A DNA stretch of 5,905 nucleotides. Origin: Deltaproteobacteria bacterium RBG_13_52_11 (lineage in GTDB: Bacteria; Desulfobacterota; B13-G15; RBG-16-54-18). The notes below the pieces were generated by a model. That model worked only from the letters and a program-made list of their open reading frames with translations. It did not search any database and was not told the DNA's origin. The stretch lies in assembly GCA_001797745.1 (NCBI GenBank), contig MGQF01000080.1, forward strand, positions 33,340 through 39,244, written 5' to 3'. Position 1 is the stretch's first letter. Every line of letters begins with the position of its first letter. Below are positions 1 to 5,139 of this stretch, piece by piece. The position numbers and the translations under genes are program-made.

Positions 1-414
1 AAACCCCTTATCCCTGGCATCCTTGACCCGCTTGGCGATCTCGGTCAAGGCCCAATTCCAGGTGACCTGCTTCCAACTTGCGCTCCCCGGGGCACGGTAC
101 AGGGGGGTAGTGACCCTGCTGCCGTTGTTCACCCACTGATAGAGGGCAGCCCCCTTGGCGCAGAGGGCGCCTTGATTAATGGGGTGATCCGGGTCTCCCT
201 CGGTGTTGATCACCTTCCCGCCGCTGGAGTGGCAGATGATCCCGCACCCGACTGCGCAGTAGGGACAGATGGTGGTCGTCTCCTTGACCCCCTTGATGCG
301 CAGTGTGGAGGCGTAAGCAGAGGCAGGGGACAGATCAAACCCTAACTGGCTTGCGTATAAACCTGCCGCCGTCGCTCCTGAGATCTTTATAAAGTCTCTT
401 CGCGTTACCCTCAT
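1..414 (-). CDS. fdnG: Formate dehydrogenase-N-type alpha subunit, N-terminal part (Tat-exported, molybdopterin/[4Fe-4S])
   Basis: The first 138 codons are visible, starting at the ATG at 414-412 and open to the window edge, so the gene is partial (family proteins are roughly 800-1000 residues). A twin-arginine signal is seen at residues 4-10 (T-R-R-D-F-I-K), followed by a hydrophobic stretch and a plausible AxA-type cleavage site near residues 31-35. Then comes the Cys motif C50-x2-C53-x3-C57-x27-C85, with Lys87 two residues after the last Cys, as in the [4Fe-4S] domain of FdnG/FdoG. The GDPDHP and YRAPGS segments also match that family as I recall it. By family, it oxidises formate to CO2 in the periplasm and passes electrons to an iron-sulfur subunit. 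The catalytic Sec/Cys residue lies outside the window. A strong Shine-Dalgarno (GGGAGGT, 424-430) sits 9 bp upstream of the start. Other periplasmic molybdopterin oxidoreductases are less likely. Confidence 0.88.
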   Translation of the reverse strand, partial: MRVTRRDFIKISGATAAGLYASQLGFDLSPASAYASTLRIKGVKETTTICPYCAVGCGIICHSSGGKVINTEGDPDHPINQGALCAKGAALYQWVNNGSRVTTPLYRAPGSASWKQVTWNWALTEIAKRVKDARDKGF

Positions 415-563
415 CGAATAGCTACCTCCCCTCTTCGGATTTTATTGAGACCAAAAACGCCAAACTTTCACCACCTTTTAAAAAAATAAGGGAGAGACAC
501 AGTGGAATCCCTACCTTCGATCAATCTAAAAACCTATCTGTTGCTCCCCTCATGGTAAAAGGG

Positions 564-592
564 AAATTACCAAAAAACCATCATTTTGTCAA
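564..592 (-). promoter_or_regulatory. Candidate sigma70-type promoter for the formate dehydrogenase gene
   Basis: On the minus strand a perfect -35 TTGACA (592-587) is followed after 17 bp by TAATTT (569-564), a weak -10 (3 of 6) preceded by an extended-10 TG at 572-571. Transcription would start near 557, giving an untranslated leader of about 140 nt. A 6-bp inverted repeat, TGGTAA-N8-TTACCA (553-558/567-572), overlaps the -10 and the expected start site, as a repressor operator would. Assigned by eye. Confidence 0.4.
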
Positions 593-595
593 CCA

Positions 596-625
596 TTGGC
601 TTAATTTTTTTTATTTTCTTATCAT
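596..625 (+). promoter_or_regulatory. Candidate promoter for the deoxynucleoside kinase gene
   Basis: TTGGCT (596-601, 4 of 6 matches to -35) is followed after 18 bp by TATCAT (620-625, 5 of 6 matches to -10). It would leave a leader of about 290 nt before the kinase. The region is so AT-rich that -10-like matches are expected by chance, so this is tentative. Confidence 0.25.
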
Positions 626-723
626 GTTTTAATTAGTTCAGTTTAGTTTTTATTGGTTTCTTTTAGTTATTTTTAATCTGCTTTATGGGATTTTAAACAA
701 CGACGGGAGCAAATCAATCACGA

Positions 724-740
724 TGAGGATAACATCCTCA
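724..740. repeat. Perfect 7-bp dyad (hairpin or operator-like)
   Basis: TGAGGAT (724-730), a 3-base spacer AAC, then ATCCTCA (734-740) form a perfect inverted repeat. No T-tract follows on either strand, so it does not look like an intrinsic terminator. In the probable leader of the kinase transcript it could be an RNA hairpin or a protein-binding site. Confidence 0.4.
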
Positions 741-921
741 ACCCCTTGGGTCAGTTCCATACCCCAATCGATCGCATCGGGTTTAATCCCAATGTAAGCG
801 CTGAAATGTAGTCCATTCTGTCAAAATATTTTTGTAAAGGATGGACAGGGGTATTGACCTGTGCTAATTTAAAGACCGACGGTTTCGATCTCGACACTAG
901 TGGATAACTCAGAGGATAACA

Positions 922-1566
922 ATGACCACGGAGAAGAGATACATTGCAGTAGAGGGGCCCATTGGCGTTGGCAAGACGAGCCTGACCAAGATGTTGGCCT
1001 CGGCGTTGGGTGGTGATCTGCTCCTCGAACAGACGGGGGACAATCCCTTTCTGGAAAAGTTCTACCAAGACCGGAGGGGATACGCCTTCCAAACCCAGCT
1101 CTTCTTCCTCACGACCCGCTATCAACAGCAAAAGGACCTCAACCAACTGGACCTCTTCCAAAGGATGATCGTCAGCGACTATCTCTTTGACCGTGATAGG
1201 ATCTTCGCTCACATAAATCTTGACAAAGACGAACTGAGGTTGTATGATAATATATATGCCCTATTGGAGGCCAGGATTACCCGGCCCGATCTGGTGATCC
1301 TGCTGCAGGCCCGGCCCGAGATCCTAAAAGAGAGAATCAGGGCACGGGGTAAACGCTCTGAAAGGGACATTTCTCTTGAGTATTTGGAGGAGGTGGTAGA
1401 GGCATATAGGGATTACTTCTTCTATTACACCGATTCCCCTCTTCTGGTGGTGGACACAACGGAGATCGATTTTGTCCAGAGCAAGGAGGATTTTGAGGAT
1501 CTCTTAAGGGAGATCAAAGGGACTAGAAAGGGGACATGGTATTACATGCCGCTTGGATCCAGGTAA
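922..1566 (+). CDS. Deoxynucleoside kinase (dGK/dCK/dNK family)
   Basis: A 214-residue protein of the usual length for bacterial deoxynucleoside kinases, which phosphorylate deoxynucleosides to their 5'-monophosphates with ATP in salvage. Visible motifs in order: the P-loop G12-P-I-G-V-G-K-T19; an E-Q-T-G-D-N-P-F segment (36-43), which contributes to the substrate pocket; F-Q-T-Q-L-F-F-L (56-63); the S85-D-Y-L-F-D-R-D-R93 stretch equivalent to the family's catalytic/DR region; and an arginine-rich LID from R138 to R148 (R-I-R-A-R-G-K-R-S-E-R). Deoxyadenosine, deoxyguanosine or deoxycytidine specificity cannot be decided from the sequence. The ATG at 922 has a modest AGAGGA Shine-Dalgarno (911-916) and begins just before the P-loop strand, as in relatives. 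The gene is monocistronic by appearance, with a strong terminator 53 bp downstream. Confidence 0.9.
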   Translation: MTTEKRYIAVEGPIGVGKTSLTKMLASALGGDLLLEQTGDNPFLEKFYQDRRGYAFQTQLFFLTTRYQQQKDLNQLDLFQRMIVSDYLFDRDRIFAHINLDKDELRLYDNIYALLEARITRPDLVILLQARPEILKERIRARGKRSERDISLEYLEEVVEAYRDYFFYYTDSPLLVVDTTEIDFVQSKEDFEDLLREIKGTRKGTWYYMPLGSR

Positions 1567-1619
1567 GACTGGACTGAGACGGAAGGTACACAGAAACTAG
1601 AGAAAAGGAATGAGAAGAG

Positions 1620-1653
1620 GCCTTCCGGGACAGTCCGGAAGGCTTTTTGTTTT
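1620..1653 (+). terminator. Strong rho-independent terminator after the kinase gene
   Basis: A perfect 9-bp GC-rich stem (GCCTTCCGG, 1620-1628, with CCGGAAGGC, 1635-1643) and a 6-base loop are followed directly by TTTTTGTTTT (1644-1653). It lies 31 bp before the panB start, so kinase transcripts should largely end here. Confidence 0.92.
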
Positions 1654-1656
1654 AAT
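1627..1656 (+). promoter_or_regulatory. Candidate panB promoter embedded in the terminator
   Basis: GGGACA (1627-1632, 4 of 6 to TTGACA) and TTTAAT (1651-1656, 5 of 6 to TATAAT) are 18 bp apart. Transcription would start near 1663, leaving a leader of about 22 nt that still holds the panB Shine-Dalgarno. No other promoter fits between the terminator and panB. The alternative is read-through of the terminator or a promoter inside the kinase gene. Confidence 0.3.
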
Positions 1657-1684
1657 GCGTAAGGCGTAAATGAAAGAAGGTGAC

Positions 1685-2491
1685 ATGGCGCAGAAGATAA
1701 CAGTACCGAGCATAAAGGCGATGAAGGGGCGGGGTGAGAAGATCACCATGCTCACCGCCTATGATACCCCTTTCGCCCGGATCTTAGACGAGGCCGACGT
1801 GGACATCCTCCTCGTGGGGGATTCGGTGGGTTCGGTGGTGGCAGGTTATCCCAATACTCTCCCGGTCACCATCGAGGAGATGATCTACCACACCAAGGCC
1901 GTGGTCAGGGGTGTAACGCGGGCCTTAGTGGTCATCGATATGCCCTTTATGTCCTATCAGGTCAGCATTGAGGACGCCAAGCGGAATGCAGGGAAGATGA
2001 TCAAAGAGAGCGGCGCCGAGGCGGTAAAGCTGGAGGGGGGCGTGAACATGAAAGAGGTCATCGAGTCCATCGTTGCAATCGACATCCCCGTCATGGGGCA
2101 CATCGGCCTGACCCCCCAGTCCATCCACCAGATGGGTGGATATAAGGTGCAGGGCAAGGCAGAGGAACAGAAACGAAAAATCATGGAGGACGCCGTAGCA
2201 GTAGAGGAAGCCGGGGCCTTCTCCTTGGTGCTGGAGTGCATCCCGACTGAGCTGGCCAAGGAGATCAGCGAAAAATTAACCATTCCCACCATCGGCATCG
2301 GAGCAGGGATCCACTGTGATGGGCAGGTACTGGTGATCCATGACGTGTTGGGTCTCTTGGGGGATTTCCGCCCCAAATTCGTGAAGAGCTATGTCGATCT
2401 GCGCACGGTCATCTCCCAAGCGGTAGAGGAATATATGGATGAGGTGAAAAAAGGCAAATTCCCCACCGAGGAACACAGCTTTCACCTCTGA
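1685..2491 (+). CDS. panB: 3-methyl-2-oxobutanoate hydroxymethyltransferase (ketopantoate synthase)
   Basis: A 268-residue cytoplasmic TIM-barrel enzyme that transfers a hydroxymethyl group from 5,10-methylene-tetrahydrofolate to alpha-ketoisovalerate, giving ketopantoate for pantothenate and CoA. Visible motifs: T-A-Y-D-T-P-F-A (24-31); the metal-binding Asp46 in L-V-G-D-S-V-G; Asp85 in I-D-M-P-F-M; K115-L-E117-G-G, which carries the third metal ligand; H139-I-G-L-T-P-Q-S; G-G-Y-K-V-Q-G (151-157); the catalytic Glu184 in L-E-C-I-P; G-I-G-A-G (204-208); and the C-terminal E-E-H-S-F-H signature. I chose ATG 1685 because AAGGTG lies just upstream and the protein then begins where E. coli PanB does. 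The in-frame ATG at 1670 would add five residues. It is the first gene of panBCD and follows a terminator. Confidence 0.97.
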   Translation: MAQKITVPSIKAMKGRGEKITMLTAYDTPFARILDEADVDILLVGDSVGSVVAGYPNTLPVTIEEMIYHTKAVVRGVTRALVVIDMPFMSYQVSIEDAKRNAGKMIKESGAEAVKLEGGVNMKEVIESIVAIDIPVMGHIGLTPQSIHQMGGYKVQGKAEEQKRKIMEDAVAVEEAGAFSLVLECIPTELAKEISEKLTIPTIGIGAGIHCDGQVLVIHDVLGLLGDFRPKFVKSYVDLRTVISQAVEEYMDEVKKGKFPTEEHSFHL

Positions 2492-2503
2492 AGAAGTAAA
2501 CTA

Positions 2504-2520
2504 TCCCGCCAAGGGCGGGA
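2504..2520. repeat. GC-rich hairpin after panB
   Basis: TCCCGCC (2504-2510), the 3-base loop AAG, and GGCGGGA (2514-2520) form a perfect 7-bp stem starting 13 bp after the panB stop. No T-tract follows, so it is not a typical terminator. It could stabilise the panB mRNA end or form part of the repeat element next to it. Confidence 0.5.
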
Positions 2521-2523
2521 CTT

Positions 2524-2613
2524 GAGGGGTCGAGGATGCGAGGATTCAAGGGTTCGAGTGAAAACCATCCAAACATGTTTAGAGAACCCCTGGCCCCTTG
2601 GACCCTTTTGGAA
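2524..2613. repeat. 8-bp-periodic inverted-repeat element between panB and panC
   Basis: The left arm reads as four consecutive octamers, GAGGGGTC, GAGGATGC, GAGGATTC and AAGGGTTC (2524-2555). The right arm continues the complementary pattern as GAACCCCT, GGCCCCTT and GGACCCTT (2584-2607). Allowing G-U pairs, the arms can fold into an imperfect stem of about 24 bp with a 28-base loop. A further AAGGGTTC copy lies at 2646-2653. The region is open in the panC frame from 2522 but its composition and repetitiveness do not look coding. I suspect a dispersed, non-autonomous intergenic repeat, but one window cannot show copy number. Confidence 0.55.
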
Positions 2614-2674
2614 CAAAAATCGAGCTAAAGTCTTCGCATATAGGCAAGGGTTCTTCTCCTCGAATGAGACAATA

Positions 2675-3523
2675 ATGGAGATCATCGCTCAGGCTAAGGA
2701 AATGCAGCGGCGCTCAGAGCAACGCCGTCGGGAGGGGATGATCATCGCCTTTGTCCCTACCATGGGGTATCTGCACACAGGGCATCTCTCCCTGATGCGG
2801 GAGGGGAGAAAGAGGGGGGATGTGTTGGCCATCAGCATCTTCGTCAACCCCACGCAATTCGGACCGGGGGAGGACTATGGCAGATACCCTCGGGACTTGA
2901 AGCAGGACCTTAAATTGGTCCAGGGAGCGGGGGTGGATATCGTCTTCACTCCTTCGGCTCAAGAGATGTACTCTGACGGATTTCAGACCTCTGTGGATGT
3001 GGAACGGGTTACCCAGAACCTCTGCGGTATCTCTCGCCCCCACCACTTTCGCGGGGTAACCACGGTGGTGGCCAAGCTGTTCAACATCGTGAAGCCCCAC
3101 CTTGCCTTCTTCGGTCAAAAGGATTACCAACAGTTGATCACTATCAAGCAGATGGTGGAGGATCTTAATATGGATATTGAGGTCATCGGGATGCCCACAA
3201 TCAGAGAACCCGATGGACTGGCCATGAGCTCGCGCAATGCCTACCTTAACTCCAAGAAGAGGAAGGAGGTATTGAGCCTGTATCGATCCCTCGGAAAAGC
3301 AGAGGAGCTCTTTGGCCAGGGTGAAAGGAGCGCAGCGACGATCCTCCAAGAGGTCAGGAGAATCATCGAGCAGGAGAACTCGGTCACGATCGACTATGTC
3401 AAGATCTGCGACGCCCGCACCTTGGAGGACATTGATGAGATCAAGGGCGAGGCGGTTATCGCCGTGGCCGTCAAGATAGGAAAAACGAGGCTGATCGATA
3501 ACATCATCCTTAAGGAGGAATAA
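2675..3523 (+). CDS. panC: Pantothenate synthetase (pantoate--beta-alanine ligase)
   Basis: A 282-residue cytoplasmic enzyme that joins pantoate and beta-alanine with ATP through a pantoyl-adenylate. Visible motifs: P28-T-M-G-Y-L-H34-T-G-H37, the HIGH-like nucleotide-binding motif; S-I-F-V-N-P-T-Q-F (54-62); Y71-P-R; the R-P-H-H-F-R-G-V stretch (121-128); [10 protein letters not shown] (145-154); and M184-S-S-R-N, the KMSKS-like loop. The frame is open back to 2522 and would allow a 333-residue protein, but family members begin about 25 residues before PTMG. That fits ATG 2675, and the extra 51 codons run through the repetitive intergenic element. ATG 2675 has only a poor Shine-Dalgarno (TGAGA near 2665-2669). 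A three-codon ATG-AGA-CAA-TAA reading frame (2664-2675) ends on its first base. Confidence 0.95.
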   Translation: MEIIAQAKEMQRRSEQRRREGMIIAFVPTMGYLHTGHLSLMREGRKRGDVLAISIFVNPTQFGPGEDYGRYPRDLKQDLKLVQGAGVDIVFTPSAQEMYSDGFQTSVDVERVTQNLCGISRPHHFRGVTTVVAKLFNIVKPHLAFFGQKDYQQLITIKQMVEDLNMDIEVIGMPTIREPDGLAMSSRNAYLNSKKRKEVLSLYRSLGKAEELFGQGERSAATILQEVRRIIEQENSVTIDYVKICDARTLEDIDEIKGEAVIAVAVKIGKTRLIDNIILKEE

Positions 3524-3525
3524 CA

Positions 3526-3885
3526 GTGCAGAGAATCATGTTAAAGGCCAAAATCCATCGAGCGAGGGTAACGGAGGACAACCTCGAGTATGAGGGAAGT
3601 ATCTCCATCGATGAAGCGCTCATGGAGGCCGCGGATATCCTACCCTTCGAACAGGTCCAGATCTACAATGTGACCAATGGGAACCGTTTTGAAACCTATG
3701 CCTTGAGGGGAAAGCGGGGTTCAGGGGTCATCTGCATCAACGGCGCTGCCGCCCACAAGGCGAGTAAGGACGACCTGATCATCATCGCCAGCTATGGCCT
3801 CCTCGACGAGGAGGAACAGATCCACCATCACCCCAAGCTCGTCTATGTCGATGAAGCGAATAGGATCATTCAGGTAAAATCTTAA
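3526..3885 (+). CDS. panD: Aspartate 1-decarboxylase proenzyme
   Basis: A 119-residue pyruvoyl-dependent enzyme that makes beta-alanine from L-aspartate for the PanC reaction. It is made as a proenzyme that cleaves itself between Gly24 and Ser25, seen here in Y-E-G24-S25-I, and Ser25 becomes the pyruvoyl group. Other family residues are present: K9 and H11 near the N-terminus, N-V-T-N-G (48-52) with R54, T57 and Y58, and N72-G-A-A-A-H77. The start is GTG 3526, 2 bp after the panC stop, with an excellent AAGGAGGA Shine-Dalgarno inside the last panC codons (3512-3519). Translation of the two is therefore probably linked. The length matches the usual 115-130 residues. Confidence 0.96.
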   Translation: MQRIMLKAKIHRARVTEDNLEYEGSISIDEALMEAADILPFEQVQIYNVTNGNRFETYALRGKRGSGVICINGAAAHKASKDDLIIIASYGLLDEEEQIHHHPKLVYVDEANRIIQVKS

Positions 3886-3887
3886 GA

Positions 3888-3915
3888 TTGACAAAACAAT
3901 CCCTTTGATTATTAT
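3888..3915 (+). promoter_or_regulatory. Near-consensus sigma70-type promoter downstream of panD
   Basis: A perfect -35 TTGACA (3888-3893), a 16-bp spacer and TATTAT (3910-3915, 5 of 6 to consensus) begin 3 bp after the panD stop. Transcription should start near 3922 and serve the three downstream genes. The inverted repeat ATCCCT (3899-3904) / AGGGAT (3916-3921) brackets the -10, a plausible operator position. No terminator is visible between panD and this promoter, so read-through from panBCD is also possible. Confidence 0.65.
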
Positions 3916-3990
3916 AGGGATGAAGCCCTCAGGAAAGTGATCGTTGGCGAAAAGAGGGCGATATATCTCTTTGTCCTGACGCGAGGAGCG

Positions 3991-4374
3991 ATGAAAAATA
4001 GGCTGTTGACCTTTCAGGAGATCGTATCGAGGTATCGGAGGGGGGAGAACCTCTTCGACATCACCATAGAAAAGTGGACAGGGATTAAGGATTCCTTTTA
4101 CGCATTGGAAGAACTGTCTGAACTCGACCCCATCATCAAGAGTGCCCGCACAGGAGGCGCCTTCTGTCTGGAGTACCAGGAGAACTGCCTCATCTGCCCC
4201 TTAGAGAGAGGGTGCAAGGACCCACAGGGCACCTACCAAACCATTGTCAAGCTCATGCATGTGTACGCCTCCAGTGGCCAAAGGGAATTTAAAAATCAGA
4301 CGTTAAAACACATTGAGAAGTTTTTAGAGGAACTTGAGGAGTACAAGGAGGAGTTTCGGCGGAGGCTCAACTGA
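3991..4374 (+). CDS. Uncharacterised four-cysteine protein upstream of the KptA-like gene
   Basis: I do not recognise this 127-residue, probably cytoplasmic protein. It has no signal peptide or membrane segment. Its centre holds the cysteine cluster C59-x6-C66-x2-C69-x5-C75, suggestive of a zinc or iron-sulfur site, followed by K-D-P-Q-G. The last 30 residues are rich in Glu, Lys, Leu and Arg and look like a helix or short coiled coil. ATG 3991 has GAGGAG at 3983-3988, unusually close at 2 bp. GTG 3937 would add 18 residues but has only AGG 3 bp before it, so the start is uncertain. The stop at 4372-4374 is 1 bp before the KptA-like start and the downstream gene's Shine-Dalgarno (GGAGG, 4361-4365) lies inside this gene, indicating translational coupling. 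A functional link with that gene is an inference from this layout. Confidence 0.8.
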   Translation: MKNRLLTFQEIVSRYRRGENLFDITIEKWTGIKDSFYALEELSELDPIIKSARTGGAFCLEYQENCLICPLERGCKDPQGTYQTIVKLMHVYASSGQREFKNQTLKHIEKFLEELEEYKEEFRRRLN

Positions 4375-4375
4375 A

Positions 4376-5110
4376 ATGTCCCATCGGCATAAGGTAATTG
4401 CCTTGAGCAAGCTGATGGCCTATGTCTTGCTGCACCGCCCTGATGAATTCGGATTGGTCCTCAACGAGGACGGCTTCGTCTCCCTCAAAGAACTTCAACA
4501 GGCCATCGCCGAGGAGGCGGGATGGTCGCATGTCAGGCTTTCGCACATCACGGAGGCAGCCTATACCAGCGACCGGGAGCGCTTTGAAGTCAAGGATGAT
4601 AGGATCAGACATTCGCTCCCCCGCGAGATACGATATGAGCCGACTTCGCCTCCTCGAATTCTTTATCACGGAACCAGACACAGGACCTATCCACACATCC
4701 TTGAACGAGGCCTCGATCCCATGGGGAGACAGTATGTCCACCTCACCACCGCCCCAGATCTCGCCATGAGGATCGGCAGGCGTCGGGATCCCAACCCCGT
4801 CCTCTTAGAGATCCAGGCCCAGAGGGCCTTTGAGAACGGGATCATTTTTTACGAGGCCAATCCTCTGATATATCTGGCGGACCACATTCCCCAATCCTAT
4901 ATCATTGGCCCACCCATCTCGAAGGTCCTGCCGGAAAAGAAGCTACCTGAAAAGAGACGGCTGGAAAAGAGGGAAGAAATGCCTCTTGAACGGGAGTTGC
5001 CAGGCTCCGTCCTTCTCAACCTGAGGATGGAACCCCTGCACCGGGAAGCCAAGGAGAAGACCTGGAAGGACCATTCCCGCCGCAACCGCCGCAGACAACG
5101 CCAAGTTTAG
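4376..5110 (+). CDS. Divergent KptA/Tpt1-like RNA 2'-phosphotransferase
   Basis: A 244-residue protein whose first 180 residues or so align by eye with KptA/Tpt1. That family transfers an internal RNA 2'-phosphate to NAD+, releasing nicotinamide and ADP-ribose 1'',2''-cyclic phosphate. Visible motifs: the N-terminal winged-helix segment L10-S-K (10-12) through L-H20-R-P-D and the following G-L-V-L (26-29); T-S-D-R-E-R69-F (64-70); L-Y-H-G-T (96-100); G-R118-Q-Y-V-H-L (117-123); A-M-R-I-G-R-R (130-136); and a C-terminal L-A-D-H-I-P segment (167-172). The Arg of the family's catalytic Arg-His dyad is Leu19 here (codon CTG) while His20, Arg69 and Arg118 are kept, so canonical activity is uncertain. 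Residues about 183-244 form a charged extension with repeated L-P-E-K/L-E-K-R and an Arg-rich end, beyond the roughly 180 residues of E. coli KptA. ATG 4376 is preceded by GGAGG at 10 bp. The longer in-frame TTG start (4334) lies inside the upstream gene and is unlikely. Confidence 0.82.
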   Translation: MSHRHKVIALSKLMAYVLLHRPDEFGLVLNEDGFVSLKELQQAIAEEAGWSHVRLSHITEAAYTSDRERFEVKDDRIRHSLPREIRYEPTSPPRILYHGTRHRTYPHILERGLDPMGRQYVHLTTAPDLAMRIGRRRDPNPVLLEIQAQRAFENGIIFYEANPLIYLADHIPQSYIIGPPISKVLPEKKLPEKRRLEKREEMPLERELPGSVLLNLRMEPLHREAKEKTWKDHSRRNRRRQRQV

Positions 5111-5139
5111 AGATGTACAATCAACGAAGGAGGGAGAGA

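Larger units (their letters stand above)
415..921. other. AT-rich divergent intergenic region
   Basis: About 500 bp separates the divergent formate dehydrogenase and kinase genes. Positions roughly 440-700 are very AT-rich, with oligo-T and repeated TTTAGTT-like stretches around 600-680. Positions 700-921 return to a more gene-like composition. I see candidate promoters on both strands, dyads at 553-572 and 724-740, and a short direct repeat GGATAAC at 902-908 and 914-920 just before the kinase start (GAGGATAAC also occurs at 725-733). No tRNA, convincing small gene or recognised riboswitch is evident. The minus-strand frame 820-683 is open for 45 codons but has no convincing start (see findings). 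Confidence 0.7.

Noticed and set aside
751..1212. 153-codon open frame on the minus strand opposite the kinase gene
   Set aside because: It overlaps the P-loop half of a clear kinase gene, has no recognisable domain, and its low-complexity sequence is typical of an antisense shadow.
1957..2376. 139-codon minus-strand frame opposite panB
   Set aside because: It lies wholly inside panB and is rich in Ser/Met/Pro, as expected from reading a conserved gene backwards.
2504..2520. Hairpin after panB as a transcription terminator
   Set aside because: There is no T-tract after the stem, and panC has no convincing promoter of its own, so termination here would isolate panC and panD.
2524..2653. Periodic repeats as a CRISPR array
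   Set aside because: The units are 8 bp with no unique spacers, and no cas gene is in the window.
2522..2674. N-terminal extension of PanC from a TTG start
   Set aside because: It would add 51 residues not found in the family and is encoded by the repetitive intergenic element.
2714..3349. 211-codon open frame on the minus strand opposite panC
   Set aside because: panC is certain from its motifs on the other strand. The antisense translation has no domain pattern and no ribosome site was evident.
4422..4769. 115-codon plus-strand frame inside the KptA-like gene
   Set aside because: It is an alternate frame of a gene supported by family motifs, and its translation is Ser/Arg-rich without a pattern.
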